Of a DNA stretch of 64,000 nucleotides, positions 1 to 9,024 are shown piece by piece. The notes beneath the pieces are model-generated. The model was not told where the DNA came from and did no database searches. It was given only the letters and a program-made list of their open reading frames with translations. The stretch spans positions 8,980,001 to 9,044,000 of the forward strand of contig NZ_JANADK010000001.1 in NCBI RefSeq assembly GCF_024199795.1. The letters are read 5' to 3'. Source of the DNA: Bradyrhizobium sp. CCGB01. Its GTDB lineage: Bacteria; Pseudomonadota; Alphaproteobacteria; Rhizobiales; Xanthobacteraceae. Positions within the stretch are counted from its first letter, which is position 1. Each line of letters opens with the position of its first letter. A program made the position numbers and the translations under genes.

Positions 1-1187
1 TGCTCGGCGGCGTCGCGATGGCCTCCGTGATCTTCGACTGCCTGTTCTGGCTGTTCGGCTTCCTGCGCATGAGCACGCTCGCCTTCACCGCGCAGGCGCT
101 GGGCGCCGGCGAGACGCGCGAGCAGACCGTGATTTTGGTGCGGGGCTTCATCGTGGCGGGCCTGATCGGCGCGGCGCTGATTGCGCTGCAATTGCCGCTG
201 GCCACCGTGCTGTTCGACCTGATGGGCGGCAGCGAGGGCGTGACGCGCGCCGCGAAAACCTATTTCATGGTCCGGATCTGGTCGTCGCCGTTCGCGCTCG
301 CCAACTACGTCATTCTTGGCTGGCTGATCGGCAAGGCTCGCGCCAATCCGGCGCTGCTGCTGCAAATCGTCATCAACCTCGTCAACATGGTGGCGACGGT
401 CCTGCTGGTGCTGGTCTACGACGCCGGCATCGCGGGTGCGGCGATTGCCGCACTGCTGTCGGAGGCGGTCGGGTTCGCGCTCGGCGTGAGCGTCTGCCGC
501 CGCTATGCCGACGGCGGCTTCGCCGTGCCGTACGCAGCCCTGCTCGACCGGGCCAAGCTGATGCGGCTGCTGGCGGTGAACTCCGACATCCTGATCCGCA
601 CCGCGGCCCTGATCGCGGTGTTCCTGTTCTTCACCGCCAAGGGCGCGCGGGCCGGCGACGTCACGCTGGCGGCGAATTCCGTGCTCAACAATTTCCTTTT
701 GGTCAGCGCCTTCTTCCTCGACGGCCTCGCCAACGCCGCCCAGCAGCTCTGCGGCCGCACGCTTGGCGCGCGCGACGCCAGGGGTTTTTCGGACTCGACC
801 CGACTGGTGCTGCTGTGGGGGCTCGGCTTCGCAATCGTCGTCGCCGTGCTGTTCGCGTTGTTCGGGCCGCACCTGATCGATTTCATGACGGCCAGCGAAG
901 CCGTTCGGCGCAGCGCGCGCGAATTCCTGCCGTTCGTCGTGCTGGCGCCCATTCCCGGCGTGTTCGCCTTCGGCTTCGACGGCATCTATATCGGCGCCAC
1001 CTGGGCGCGCGAGATGCGCAACCTGATGCTGTTATCGCTCGCGATTTTCTTCGCCGCCTGGTGGGCGCTGCAATCATTCGGCAACGCCGGACTGTGGGGC
1101 GCGCTGATCGCCTCCTACGTCTCGCGCGGCGGCCTGCAGGCTGCACGCTATCCGGCGCAGTTCAGGGCGACGTTCCCGAAATCTTAA
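1..1187 (+). CDS. MATE family efflux transporter, 5'-truncated by the window edge
   Basis: The reading frame is open from base 3 (LGGVAM before the first in-window ATG at 18), so the N-terminus lies outside the window. About 395 residues remain, against roughly 450-480 for the family. Many hydrophobic helices alternate with short polar loops, and the arrangement resembles DinF/NorM cation-coupled multidrug antiporters of the inner membrane. Typical stretches are the conserved Gly/Ala-rich helices and the ANSVLNNFLL segment near residue 220, which matches the start of the second six-helix half. The substrate cannot be told from sequence. The next gene, pyrD, converges on it, so it is not part of that operon. 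The family call is firm; the exact subfamily is not. Confidence 0.85.
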   Translation, partial: LGGVAMASVIFDCLFWLFGFLRMSTLAFTAQALGAGETREQTVILVRGFIVAGLIGAALIALQLPLATVLFDLMGGSEGVTRAAKTYFMVRIWSSPFALANYVILGWLIGKARANPALLLQIVINLVNMVATVLLVLVYDAGIAGAAIAALLSEAVGFALGVSVCRRYADGGFAVPYAALLDRAKLMRLLAVNSDILIRTAALIAVFLFFTAKGARAGDVTLAANSVLNNFLLVSAFFLDGLANAAQQLCGRTLGARDARGFSDSTRLVLLWGLGFAIVVAVLFALFGPHLIDFMTASEAVRRSAREFLPFVVLAPIPGVFAFGFDGIYIGATWAREMRNLMLLSLAIFFAAWWALQSFGNAGLWGALIASYVSRGGLQAARYPAQFRATFPKS

Positions 1188-1204
1188 GAGAATCGTAGCC
1201 GCGG

Positions 1205-2302
1205 CTACATCCCCGGCCAGTCTTCCGCCGTGAGCGTCGCCGCATCGGCGCCGACGATCTCGGAAAGTGAATCCCGGCCCGTGCGAAGCAGCGTCGAGGT
1301 GAGGTCGCGCTTGATCTCGTCGACGAGGCCGAGGCCTTTGTACACCAGCGACGAATAGAGCTGGATCAGGCTCGCACCGGCGCGGATCTTCGTCAGCGCG
1401 GCCCCGCCGGAGTCCACGCCGCCGACGCCGATCAAGGGGAATGCGCCCTCGACGCGCACATAGGTCTCCGCGACCATGCGCGTCGACAGGCGGAACAGCG
1501 GCCGGCCGGACAGGCCGCCCTGTTCCTTGGCGCGCATCTCCTCGCGCAGCGTGCTCGGCCGCGCGATCGTCGTGTTCGACACGATCATGCCGTCGACCCG
1601 GCGCGACCGCGCCACCTGCACGACGTCGTCGAGCTGGGCGAGGCTGAGGTCCGGCGCGATCTTGAGCAACACCGGCGTGTCGCCGGCCTTCTGGCGCACC
1701 CGCTCGCGCGCGTCGATCACCCTGGCGAGGAGATCGTCGAGCAGCGCGCCTTCCTGCAGATTGCGCAGGCCCGGCGTGTTCGGCGAGGAGACGTTGACCG
1801 TGAAATAGCTTGCGACTGGCGCGAAGGTCTCGATCAGCTTGACGTAATCGCCAACGCGATCCGGCGAATCCTTGTTGGCACCGACATTGACGCCGACGAT
1901 GCCACCGTGCTGCGCGCGCGCCGCGAGCCGGCGCAGGGCGGCTTCGGCGCCGTCATTGTTGAAGCCCATGCGGTTGATCACGGCCTCGTCGCGCTCGAGG
2001 CGAAACAGCCGCGGCCGCGGATTGCCGGCTTGCGGCTTCGGCGTGACCGAACCGATCTCGACGAAACCGAAGCCGAGCCGCAGCAGCGCATCCGGCACTT
2101 CCGCGCTCTTGTCGAAACCCGCGGCCATGCCGATCGGATTGGGGAAGTTGAGCCCGAAGGCGCGCACCGCGAGCTTGGGATCGTCGGGTCGCGGCTTGAC
2201 TGGCGGCAGGAAGCGCAGGCCCTGGATCGCGAGGCGATGCGCGTCCTCCGGATCGAGCCAGCGCAGCACCGGCAGCGAAAATGCATCGAAGGCGCGGATC
2301 AC
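1205..2302 (-). CDS. pyrD: Dihydroorotate dehydrogenase (quinone), class 2
   Basis: Oxidises dihydroorotate to orotate in pyrimidine synthesis, passing electrons through FMN to membrane quinone. The 365-residue length and an N-terminal amphipathic extension (FDAFSLPVLRWLDPEDAHRLA) mark the membrane-associated class 2 enzyme. Visible landmarks are NPIGMAAGFDKSAE near residue 55, GFVEIGSVTPKPQ, NRMGFNN, the catalytic-serine loop region NVSSPNTPGLR near residue 172, KIAPDLS, SNTT and GVGGVDSG. It starts with GTG at 2302. That codon overlaps the TGA of the upstream DUF952 gene by four bases, so the two are probably translationally coupled. Confidence 0.97.
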   Translation of the reverse strand: MIRAFDAFSLPVLRWLDPEDAHRLAIQGLRFLPPVKPRPDDPKLAVRAFGLNFPNPIGMAAGFDKSAEVPDALLRLGFGFVEIGSVTPKPQAGNPRPRLFRLERDEAVINRMGFNNDGAEAALRRLAARAQHGGIVGVNVGANKDSPDRVGDYVKLIETFAPVASYFTVNVSSPNTPGLRNLQEGALLDDLLARVIDARERVRQKAGDTPVLLKIAPDLSLAQLDDVVQVARSRRVDGMIVSNTTIARPSTLREEMRAKEQGGLSGRPLFRLSTRMVAETYVRVEGAFPLIGVGGVDSGGAALTKIRAGASLIQLYSSLVYKGLGLVDEIKRDLTSTLLRTGRDSLSEIVGADAATLTAEDWPGM

Positions 2303-2643
2303 GGGATAAGCTCCGGAACGTCGTGGCCGCCATCGGAGCGCATGTTGAGATTCATCACCGACAGCACCGCGCCGAGATCGAGCTCGCCATAGAGATGCGG
2401 AAACAGCTCGTCATTGCGCGAGCGCTCCCAGCGCAATTCGCTGCCGAGCGCGTCGCCGTCGACCTCGACCAGGAACAGCGCGCGCTGCCCGAAATAATGC
2501 TTGCGCAAGGTCTCGGGAACCTGGGGCGCGGTCGAGAAATGGATGAAACCGTCGCGCGAATCGTCCGCGCTGCCCCGGTAGACCCCCTCCCGTTCCGCCT
2601 CGCGCCAGGCCGAGGCCGGACAGATTTTGTAGATCTTGACCAC
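2299..2643 (-). CDS. DUF952 domain-containing protein
   Basis: A 114-residue soluble protein that matches the DUF952 family: MVKIYKICPASAWREAE at the start, then DGFIHFSTAPQVPET, then LFLVEVDGDAL and the FPHLYGELDL region. The biochemical function of the family is not established; the fold is thought to be ADP-ribosyltransferase-like. The GTG at 2643 is the only plausible start because a stop lies two codons upstream. It is the first gene of a two-gene unit with pyrD (GTGA overlap). This pairing is common in Bradyrhizobium-type genomes, but I know of no functional explanation for it. Confidence 0.88.
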   Translation of the reverse strand: MVKIYKICPASAWREAEREGVYRGSADDSRDGFIHFSTAPQVPETLRKHYFGQRALFLVEVDGDALGSELRWERSRNDELFPHLYGELDLGAVLSVMNLNMRSDGGHDVPELIP

Positions 2644-2833
2644 CGCTTACGCAGCCCTGTTTGCTCTTTGAGTCTTTTGGGTTTTTTCGTCTCGTGCGGG
2701 TCCCTGAAACCCGGCGCGACCGTAAAGGCGGCCCCTCCCGAACTCAAGAGTTAGCCGCCACCCCTTGCGCGAAAAACGGAAAACCGGTTGATTTGAGGAC
2801 AGTTTTCCTGAGTTGCGACGGGCTGGACCTCCC

Positions 2834-3487
2834 ATGGTCAGACAGGCCAAAGCGCAGAGGATACTGACTCACGACCAGATCTGGGTCGCGCTGGATCGGC
2901 TGGCGGCGCGCGCCGGCCTGTCGCCGTCCGGTCTCGCCAAGCGCGCCGGGCTCGATCCCACCACCTTCAACAAGTCCAAGCGCGTTACCCCCGACGGGCG
3001 CGAGCGCTGGCCATCCACCGAATCGATCGCGAAAGCGCTGGCGGCAGCCGGCTCCTCGATGGACATCTTTGCCGAGTTGATCGGTGACGACGCCGGCAAT
3101 GGCCGCTCGGTGCCGTTGCTCGGCCTTGCACTGGCCGGCGCGAGCGGCGCTTTCGACGAGTCCGGCTTTCCATCCGGCAAGGGCTGGACCGAGCTTGCGC
3201 TGCCCACCGCCGAGGACAGTCGCACTTTTGCGCTGGAGATTTCCGGCGATGCGCTTGCCCCCGCCTATCGCGACGGCGACATCATCCTGATCTCACCCGG
3301 CGCGCCGATCCGCAAAGGCGATCGCGTGGTGGTGAAGACCAAGGCGGGAGGGCTGACGGTCGCGACGCTGAAGCGCCGCACGGCAAAGGCACTGGAATTG
3401 CAGCCGCTCGATGCGTCGCTGGCCGAGCACACGATGGCGCCGGGCGATGTCGGCTGGATCGCGCGAATCGTGTGGGCGAGCCAGTGA
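2834..3487 (+). CDS. HTH regulator with a LexA/CI-type S24 domain lacking the nucleophile
   Basis: Predicted DNA-binding regulator of 217 residues from the ATG at 2834; a TTG at 2813 would add seven residues. The N-terminal half is a phage-repressor HTH (RAGLSPSGLAKRAGLDPTTFNKSKR), followed by a linker and a C-terminal S24 beta domain (EISGDALAPAYRDGDIILI and a downstream lysine in ATLKRRT). In self-cleaving members the first motif carries a serine (GxSM); here it reads GDALAP, so autocleavage of the LexA type is unlikely. It stands alone, divergent from the DUF952-pyrD unit. Targets are unknown. The fold is clear, the role is not. Confidence 0.88.
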   Translation: MVRQAKAQRILTHDQIWVALDRLAARAGLSPSGLAKRAGLDPTTFNKSKRVTPDGRERWPSTESIAKALAAAGSSMDIFAELIGDDAGNGRSVPLLGLALAGASGAFDESGFPSGKGWTELALPTAEDSRTFALEISGDALAPAYRDGDIILISPGAPIRKGDRVVVKTKAGGLTVATLKRRTAKALELQPLDASLAEHTMAPGDVGWIARIVWASQ

Positions 3488-3612
3488 TTGCGTCGTGACC
3501 GGACCATGACACCGGCCGCTCTGCGTCTCGCCCCGGCGATCTTGCGACTCACCGTCCCTCTCGCATAGGTTGCGGCCGATTTTTCCGATCAAATTCATCG
3601 CAGGGGGATAAG

Positions 3613-4365
3613 TTGAATCGCCGTCACGCATTGAAGGCCCTGGCGGGTCTCGCACTTTGTCCGCTGTGCAAGCCCGCCTTTGCCGCCGAAGGCACGCATT
3701 GGAGCTACGAGGGCGCCGGCGGCCCGGCCCAATGGGGCGATCTCGACGCCGCCAACAAGGCCTGCGCGGTCGGCCTGCAGCAATCGCCGATCGACATCGA
3801 GGCGACGATCAAGTCGCAACTGCCGGTTCTGAAGCTGAACTGGGGCAAGAGCGCCGACACCATCGTCAACAACGGGCACACGATCCAACTCAACTTCGCC
3901 GAAGGCAGCACACTCGCGCTCGGCGACGTCAAATACAAGCTGCTTCAGGTGCACTTCCACCGGCCGAGCGAGCACATGATCGGCGGCAAGAACTTTCCGA
4001 TGGAAGCGCACTTCGTGCATCGCAACGATGCAGGCGGGCTCGCCGTGGTCGGCGTGCTGATGGCGGAAGGCAAGCCGAATGCGGCCTTCGGCAAGATCGT
4101 CAAGACCATGCCAGCGGCGGAAGGCCCCGCGGTGAAGGCCGATGCGGGCATCGATCCCCACGCCATGCTGCCGCACAGGCTGAGCTACTTCCGCTATTCC
4201 GGCTCGCTGACCACGCCGCCCTGCTCGGAGGTGGTCGAATGGCTGCTGCTGACCGACCCGATCCAGGTGTCGGCCGCCGACGTCGCCGCGTTCGCAAAGC
4301 TCTATCCGATGAACGCGCGCCCGGTGCAGAAGGACAACCGGCGCTTCGTGCTGCGCTCGATCTGA
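3613..4365 (+). CDS. Alpha-class carbonic anhydrase, exported
   Basis: Interconverts CO2 and bicarbonate with a zinc centre, probably in the periplasm. The 250-residue product begins with a Tat-like signal (NRRHALKALAGLAL) and a likely cleavage after PAFA near residue 27. The three zinc histidines are visible in VHFHRPSEH and MEAHFVH, near residues 115-140, and the conserved threonine lies in GSLTTPPCSE near residue 200. The start is a TTG at 3613, preceded by an AGGGGG ribosome-binding site, with no better codon nearby. It is monocistronic and convergent with lysK. A palindromic repeat follows the stop. Confidence 0.95.
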   Translation: MNRRHALKALAGLALCPLCKPAFAAEGTHWSYEGAGGPAQWGDLDAANKACAVGLQQSPIDIEATIKSQLPVLKLNWGKSADTIVNNGHTIQLNFAEGSTLALGDVKYKLLQVHFHRPSEHMIGGKNFPMEAHFVHRNDAGGLAVVGVLMAEGKPNAAFGKIVKTMPAAEGPAVKADAGIDPHAMLPHRLSYFRYSGSLTTPPCSEVVEWLLLTDPIQVSAADVAAFAKLYPMNARPVQKDNRRFVLRSI

Positions 4366-4375
4366 CGGAAGATCC

Positions 4376-4451
4376 GTAGCCCGGATGAGCGGAGCGACAT
4401 CCGGGGCGGTCGTTGAGGCACCCCGGATATCGCTTCGCTCATCCGGGCTAC
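4376..4451. repeat. Palindromic intergenic repeat, GTAGCCCGGATGAGCG family
   Basis: Two long inverted arms start GTAGCCCGGATGAGCG and end CGCTCATCCGGGCTAC, enclosing a short centre. A related copy lies at 38572-38648, and a half-copy begins near 31866. It sits between the convergent carbonic anhydrase and lysK genes and could form a strong RNA hairpin in either transcript. Confidence 0.85.
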
Positions 4452-4476
4452 ACGTCATCGCCGGGCTACACGTTTC

Positions 4477-6120
4477 TCACGCGCTCCTGGCCAGCGCGCC
4501 GTCGATCATGTTGACCGCGTTCTGCACGCCGTACACCGCGACGAAGGAGCCGAAGCGCGGGCCCTTCTCCTGGCCGAGCAGCACCTGGTAGAGCATGTTG
4601 AACCAGTCGAGCGTGACGCCGGGACGGCCGTCCTTACCCTTCTTGACCTGGTCGAGGAACGGCTCGCGGCGGCCGATCTCGTAGACGACGTTCTGGATGT
4701 CCTCTGGCGTTGCCTCCTGCGAAAGCTGCGACAGTGCTTCGCGCAGGTCCTGGAGCGCGGCGCGCTCGGTCTCGGTCGGCACGCGGAACTGCTTCGTCGG
4801 CGCGACGAAGTCGCGATAATAGTTGATGGCATAGCCGACCATCGCGTCGAGCTTCGGATGCGTCTGCGGGCTCACGCCGGGGCGGTAGCGGCCGATGAAG
4901 CCCCACAGCGTCTCGGCGTTCTCCGCATTGGACGACGACACCAGCGTCAGCAGGAGCTGGAACGTGACGGGCATGTCGCCCTGCGGCGGCTTGCCGTTGT
5001 GGATGTGCCAGACCGGATTGCCGAGCTGCTGCTTGCCATCCTGCCTGGCAAAGCCGTCGACGAATTGCTGGTAGTCGTCGACGTTACGCGGGATGACGTC
5101 GAAATACAGCCGCTTCGCCGCCTTGGGCTCGCGATACATGAACAGCGACAGCGATTCCGGCGATGCGTAGCGCAGCCATTCGTCGATGGTGAGGCCATTG
5201 CCCTTCGACTTCGAGATCTTCTGGCCCTTGTCGTCGAGGAAGAGTTCGTAGTTGAAACCTTCGGGCGGCGTTGCGCCGAGCGCCCTGGCGATAGCACCGG
5301 AGAGCTTCACTGAATCGATCAGATCCTTGCCGGCCATCTCGTAGTCGACGCCGAGCGCGACCCAGCGCATCGCCCAGTCCGCCTTCCACTGGCACTTGAC
5401 GTTGCCGCCGGTGACGGGCGTCTCGACTTCCTGGTTGGTGTCGGGATCGACATAGGTCACCGTGCCGGCCGCGACGTCGCGACGGATCATCGGCACCTGA
5501 AGCACGACACCGGTGGTCTTGCTGATCGGCAGGAACGGCGAATAGGTCGCGCGGCGATCGGGCCCGAGCGTCGGCAGGATAATCGCCATGATCTTGTCGT
5601 AGGCGGCGAGCATCTTGAGCAGCGTCGCGTCGAAGCGGCCCGACGTATAATAGTCGGTCGAACTCGCGAACTCGTAGTCGAAGCCGAAATGGTCGAGGAA
5701 GGCACGCAGGCGCGCGTTATTATGCGCGCCGAACGACGGGTATTCGTTGGAGAACGGATCCGGCACCCGCGTCAGCGGCTTGCCAAGATGCGCGGCCAGC
5801 ATCTCCTTGTTGGGGACATTGTCGGGCACTTTCCGAAACCCGTCCATGTCGTCGGAGAACGCCAAGAGCCGCGTCTTGACCTTGTCCTCAGTCAGCACCC
5901 GAAAGGCATGACGTACCATCGAGGTGCGCGCAACCTCGCCAAACGTGCCGATATGCGGCAGGCCGGACGGACCGTAGCCGGTCTCGAACAGCACCTCGTC
6001 CTTCGGGCTTTTCTTCAGCCGCGCGACAATGGCCTTCGCCTGCTCGAACGGCCAGGCGTTGGATTGTTCGGCGAGCGCGCGCAGGTCGCTCGGGTTCGCG
6101 GCAAGATCGATAACGGACAT
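4477..6120 (-). CDS. lysK: Lysyl-tRNA synthetase, class I
   Basis: Charges tRNA-Lys with lysine in the cytoplasm. At 547 residues it is the class I (archaeal/alphaproteobacterial) form. The HIGH motif appears as PHIGTFGE near residue 45 and KMSKS as KISKSKGNG near residue 300. The start is taken at the ATG at 6120 ([10 protein letters not shown]), which has GGAGG just upstream. The frame stays open for a further 111 codons, but that stretch runs through a palindromic repeat. No class II lysS is visible in the window. It is an essential gene unless a second synthetase exists elsewhere. Confidence 0.96.
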   Translation of the reverse strand: MSVIDLAANPSDLRALAEQSNAWPFEQAKAIVARLKKSPKDEVLFETGYGPSGLPHIGTFGEVARTSMVRHAFRVLTEDKVKTRLLAFSDDMDGFRKVPDNVPNKEMLAAHLGKPLTRVPDPFSNEYPSFGAHNNARLRAFLDHFGFDYEFASSTDYYTSGRFDATLLKMLAAYDKIMAIILPTLGPDRRATYSPFLPISKTTGVVLQVPMIRRDVAAGTVTYVDPDTNQEVETPVTGGNVKCQWKADWAMRWVALGVDYEMAGKDLIDSVKLSGAIARALGATPPEGFNYELFLDDKGQKISKSKGNGLTIDEWLRYASPESLSLFMYREPKAAKRLYFDVIPRNVDDYQQFVDGFARQDGKQQLGNPVWHIHNGKPPQGDMPVTFQLLLTLVSSSNAENAETLWGFIGRYRPGVSPQTHPKLDAMVGYAINYYRDFVAPTKQFRVPTETERAALQDLREALSQLSQEATPEDIQNVVYEIGRREPFLDQVKKGKDGRPGVTLDWFNMLYQVLLGQEKGPRFGSFVAVYGVQNAVNMIDGALARSA

Positions 6121-6180
6121 CAGGGCCTCCGGGCCGCGGAAAATAGCGATTTCCGGGCAGAATGCAAAAATGGTCTTGGT

Positions 6181-6261
6181 CGTCATTCCGGGGCGATGCG
6201 CCAGCATCGAACCCGGAATCTCGAGATTCCGGGTTCGCGCTTCGCGCGCCCCGGAATGACG
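6181..6261. repeat. Palindromic intergenic repeat, CGTCATTCCGG family
   Basis: The arms CGTCATTCCGGGGCG and CGCCCCGGAATGACG flank an inner palindrome around CGGAATCTCGAGATTCCG. A second copy of the family is at 60226-60325. It lies between the ends of lysK's upstream region and the solute-binding protein gene. Confidence 0.85.
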
Positions 6262-6269
6262 ATCGCTGG

Positions 6270-7205
6270 CTAAAACGGGCTCACCGAAAAATACCGCAAC
6301 CACAGATCGGTGTAGCGGCCTTTTTCCCAGACGCGGAACAGGGCCCAGTTCAGGGCCTGGCGCAGCACGTCGTTGCCCTTGCGCACGGCGATGCCGATGC
6401 CCTCGCCGAAGAAGCGGCTCTCGACGAAGGGGCCGCCGGAGAAGGCGCAGCAATCGCCGGAATCCGTGCCGTTGATCCAGAACGCGAGCGAGATGGCGTC
6501 GCCGAAGATGAAATCGACCTCGCCCTTGCGAAGTGCGGCGCGGAGCGCATCGTCGTTGGGATAGCCGTGCAGCTCGGCGTCGGTGAACATGGCCTTGAGA
6601 TAGGCTTCATGCGCGGAGCCGGCGATGACGCCGACCTTCTTGCCTTCGAGATATTCGGGCCGGATCTCCGGCATCACCGCATCCTTGCGCGAGGCGAAGC
6701 GCGCCGGCACGCGGTAATAGGGATCGGTGAAATCGACGCGGGCGCGCAGCTGCGGGCTCACCGCCATCGAGGCGATGATGGCATCGCCCCGGTTGGAGGA
6801 GAGCGCGTCGACCAGCGTCTCGAAGCGGCGCATCTGCACCGTGCAGGTAACCTTGATCTCCTCGCACAGGCTGCGTGCGAGATCTACGTTGAAGCCGGCC
6901 GGATTGCCGTCGGCCCCGGTGTAGTTGAACGGCGGATAGTCGGTCTCGGTCAGGAAGCGGATCACGGTCAGGCGCGACAGGTCCGGCCGCTCCGGCCGCC
7001 GCCGCGGGTCCCAGAAGCCGGGCACGGCCTGCGGGGCCGCCTGCGGCGTGGCTTGTTGCGTTCCCTGGGGCGCCGCCGGCGGCTGCTTGGCCGGGGCCTG
7101 CGCTTCGGCGCCGGGCAGGCTCGCCAGCAGGCAGGCGCCGACGACCAGCCCGGTCAGGAGCCGACGGGCAGATTTGGACGATTTCGCCTGTTGCGATGGA
7201 GCCAT
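6270..7205 (-). CDS. Periplasmic solute-binding protein, family 3 (amino-acid type)
   Basis: A 311-residue exported protein with a basic start, a hydrophobic signal ([20 protein letters not shown]) and a Pro/Gln/Ala-rich linker to about residue 70. The SBP_bac_3 domain then follows: [25 protein letters not shown], then [12 protein letters not shown], then [17 protein letters not shown]. Such proteins bind polar amino acids or opines and deliver them to ABC permeases. No permease or ATPase gene is adjacent, so this is an orphan component or a sensor-type binding protein. The ligand cannot be inferred. Confidence 0.88.
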   Translation of the reverse strand: MAPSQQAKSSKSARRLLTGLVVGACLLASLPGAEAQAPAKQPPAAPQGTQQATPQAAPQAVPGFWDPRRRPERPDLSRLTVIRFLTETDYPPFNYTGADGNPAGFNVDLARSLCEEIKVTCTVQMRRFETLVDALSSNRGDAIIASMAVSPQLRARVDFTDPYYRVPARFASRKDAVMPEIRPEYLEGKKVGVIAGSAHEAYLKAMFTDAELHGYPNDDALRAALRKGEVDFIFGDAISLAFWINGTDSGDCCAFSGGPFVESRFFGEGIGIAVRKGNDVLRQALNWALFRVWEKGRYTDLWLRYFSVSPF

Positions 7206-7305
7206 CGGCTGGAAATGAACGAATTTCGTTGAGATCGGAGGGCCTTATAGACCATCCCGCCGGGAACGCGAGCGCCGATTGGCTCCAAGCCCGGCCATGG
7301 CGAGC

Positions 7306-7896
7306 CTAGAGATACCGCTTCAGGTCCGCCGCAGCCTCTTCCGGGGTCCGCTTCAGGTTGAACGGCGAGACGAAGCGGCCGTCGCGGTCCATCAGGTAGA
7401 TCAGCGCGGTGTGGTCCATGGTGTAGTCGCCGTCCTTGGTCGGGACCTTCTTGGCATAGACCCGGTAGGAGGTGATCACCTTGGCGGTCTCGGCGGGATC
7501 GCCGCTGAGGCCTTCCAGATGCGGATCGAAGCTCGACAGATAGTCCTTCATCGTCGCGGGCGTGTCGCGCTCCGGATCGACCGAGATGAAGACGGCATTG
7601 ACCTTGTCGGCGTCCTTACCCAGCGCGCGCAGCACTTCCGAGATCTCGAACAGCGAGGTCGGGCAGACGTCGGGGCAATGGGTGTAGCCGAAGAAGATCA
7701 GGGTCGGCTTGCCCTTCAGGTTCTTCTCGGTGACGGCCTTGCCATGCTGGTCGGTGAGCTGGAACGGGCCGCCGATCGCGGCCGGCTGCGCCACCTTGCT
7801 GACCCCGCCCATGGCCCAGAACACGATCAGCAGCCCGACAACGAGGCTTGCGGCGAAGGCGGTCGCGATCACCAGCGGACGGGCGGTGGAGCTCAT
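7306..7896 (-). CDS. SCO1/SenC family copper chaperone or thiol protein
   Basis: A 196-residue protein with an N-terminal membrane anchor (FAASLVVGLLIVFWAMG) and a thioredoxin-like domain facing the periplasm. The copper-binding CxxxC is in GYTHCPDVCPTSL near residue 75, and the conserved histidine lies in DYTMDHTALIYLMD near residue 160. Family members deliver copper to the CuA site of cytochrome c oxidase or act as disulfide reductases. A small membrane protein gene lies just upstream on the same strand. No oxidase genes are in the window. Confidence 0.93.
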   Translation of the reverse strand: MSSTARPLVIATAFAASLVVGLLIVFWAMGGVSKVAQPAAIGGPFQLTDQHGKAVTEKNLKGKPTLIFFGYTHCPDVCPTSLFEISEVLRALGKDADKVNAVFISVDPERDTPATMKDYLSSFDPHLEGLSGDPAETAKVITSYRVYAKKVPTKDGDYTMDHTALIYLMDRDGRFVSPFNLKRTPEEAAADLKRYL

Positions 7897-7920
7897 GAGC
7901 GAAAAACTTCCTGTCGCAGG

Positions 7921-8115
7921 TCAGAAGCAGGCGGCAAAGCCGGTCCTGATCATTTCGAAGAACACCTGGCTGCCATAGTGGAACCAGAGCGCCAGCGCAC
8001 CGACCACGACGAGTCCGCCGATCCCAGCGCCAGCCAACAGCAGCACGGGCGGCGTCCGGCCGGCAGTGGGCGAATTGTCCGATACAGGATGTGCTGGGTG
8101 CAGCGGTTGAGCCAT
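7921..8115 (-). CDS. Small single-span membrane protein upstream of the SCO gene
   Basis: A 64-residue protein with a proline-rich N-terminus, one strongly hydrophobic segment (PPVLLLAGAGIGGLVVVGALALW, residues 22-44) and a short C-terminal tail. It starts with ATG at 8115 and ends 25 bases before the SCO start. Co-transcription with SCO is therefore likely. I do not recognise a family; a small accessory of copper or oxidase assembly is possible but unproven. Confidence 0.6.
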   Translation of the reverse strand: MAQPLHPAHPVSDNSPTAGRTPPVLLLAGAGIGGLVVVGALALWFHYGSQVFFEMIRTGFAACF

Positions 8116-8236
8116 GACAATGATCGGGGCGAAGGCCCGGTTCCCTTGCCATTCAAATAGGCACTGGCCCGGGCCCGGGCAAGCGCCGCGGGTATTCCAA
8201 GGAATCTCTCCCGGGAATCAGATCACGCCGATGACG

Positions 8237-8758
8237 TCAGCGAAGCAGCTGACCCCGAGCGGACTCCAACTGTTCCGCTTGCGGGAGAACCCGGCGCAGG
8301 GGTCGGTTGGTCGAGGCCTGCGCGTCGAGGTAGCAGGGCTTGTACATCGCCTGGAGCTGCTTGCCCCTCAGGAACAGCATGTGCGGGGTGAGGCCGCCGC
8401 GCTGGCTGATCCAGCGCTTCACCTGCGAGGGATACATCGCATAGAGCATCTGGGTCGCTTCGGTATTGGTGATGGCGCGGCCGTTGGCGCCGAAATCCCA
8501 GGCGGCGTGGAAGCCGAGCGTCGCGTGCGAGGTCACACAGATGCGGTCGCGCGGAATGGCGCCGAGGACGATGGTGCAGGCCGAAGCACAGAGGCCGTCG
8601 ATGATGACCGTATCGCCTGACTGGCGCAGGTCCTGGTATCTGTCGACGTAAGTTCCGATCCGCCCGCCGCGGTCATCCGCGATCCGAACCACCGCGTGAG
8701 AAGCCCCCATGCAAGCGATCAGCAGAACCGTCGCAAGCACCCCAGTCAGAAACCTCAT
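8237..8758 (-). CDS. Exported protein with a ClpP/crotonase-like fold (COG3904-like)
   Basis: A 173-residue protein with a signal peptide (LTGVLATVLLIACMGASHA). It has a short domain with GDTVIIDGLCASACTIVLG around residues 48-66 and LGFHAAWDF around residues 80-90. The SACT serine and the GFH histidine sit where ClpP-fold proteins carry catalytic Ser and His, and the pattern resembles periplasmic COG3904-type proteins. Whether it is a peptidase is unknown. It is monocistronic, with no functional context from its neighbours. Confidence 0.65.
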   Translation of the reverse strand: MRFLTGVLATVLLIACMGASHAVVRIADDRGGRIGTYVDRYQDLRQSGDTVIIDGLCASACTIVLGAIPRDRICVTSHATLGFHAAWDFGANGRAITNTEATQMLYAMYPSQVKRWISQRGGLTPHMLFLRGKQLQAMYKPCYLDAQASTNRPLRRVLPQAEQLESARGQLLR

Positions 8759-9024
8759 TGTCCCCCGCCCCAGTCGATTTCGAATCTGCGTGTCAGGTTC
8801 GTGATGCGTGACTAGCGTCCGTCGTAACCGTGGTTTTGTCTAGGCGCGCCGGCTCGCTCAAAACAAATTCAAATCCAGTGTTGCGTCGGCGCTGCACCAG
8901 GTCCGCTTCGGTCCCAAACTGGAACAAGTTAACGGACTCTTACGCCTCACGCCCTTGATCTCAGTTACAACCGCTGGCTTCAATCCGGACAACTACAGGG
9001 GGGAACCGATGGAGGGGGAAACAC

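Noticed and set aside
6121..6453. 111-codon N-terminal extension of lysK
   Set aside because: It crosses a palindromic repeat and the neighbouring gene's 3' end; the ATG at 6120 has GGAGG and gives the family length.
7306..8115. SCO and small membrane protein considered as part of a cytochrome oxidase operon
   Set aside because: No oxidase subunit or haem-assembly gene is adjacent in the window.
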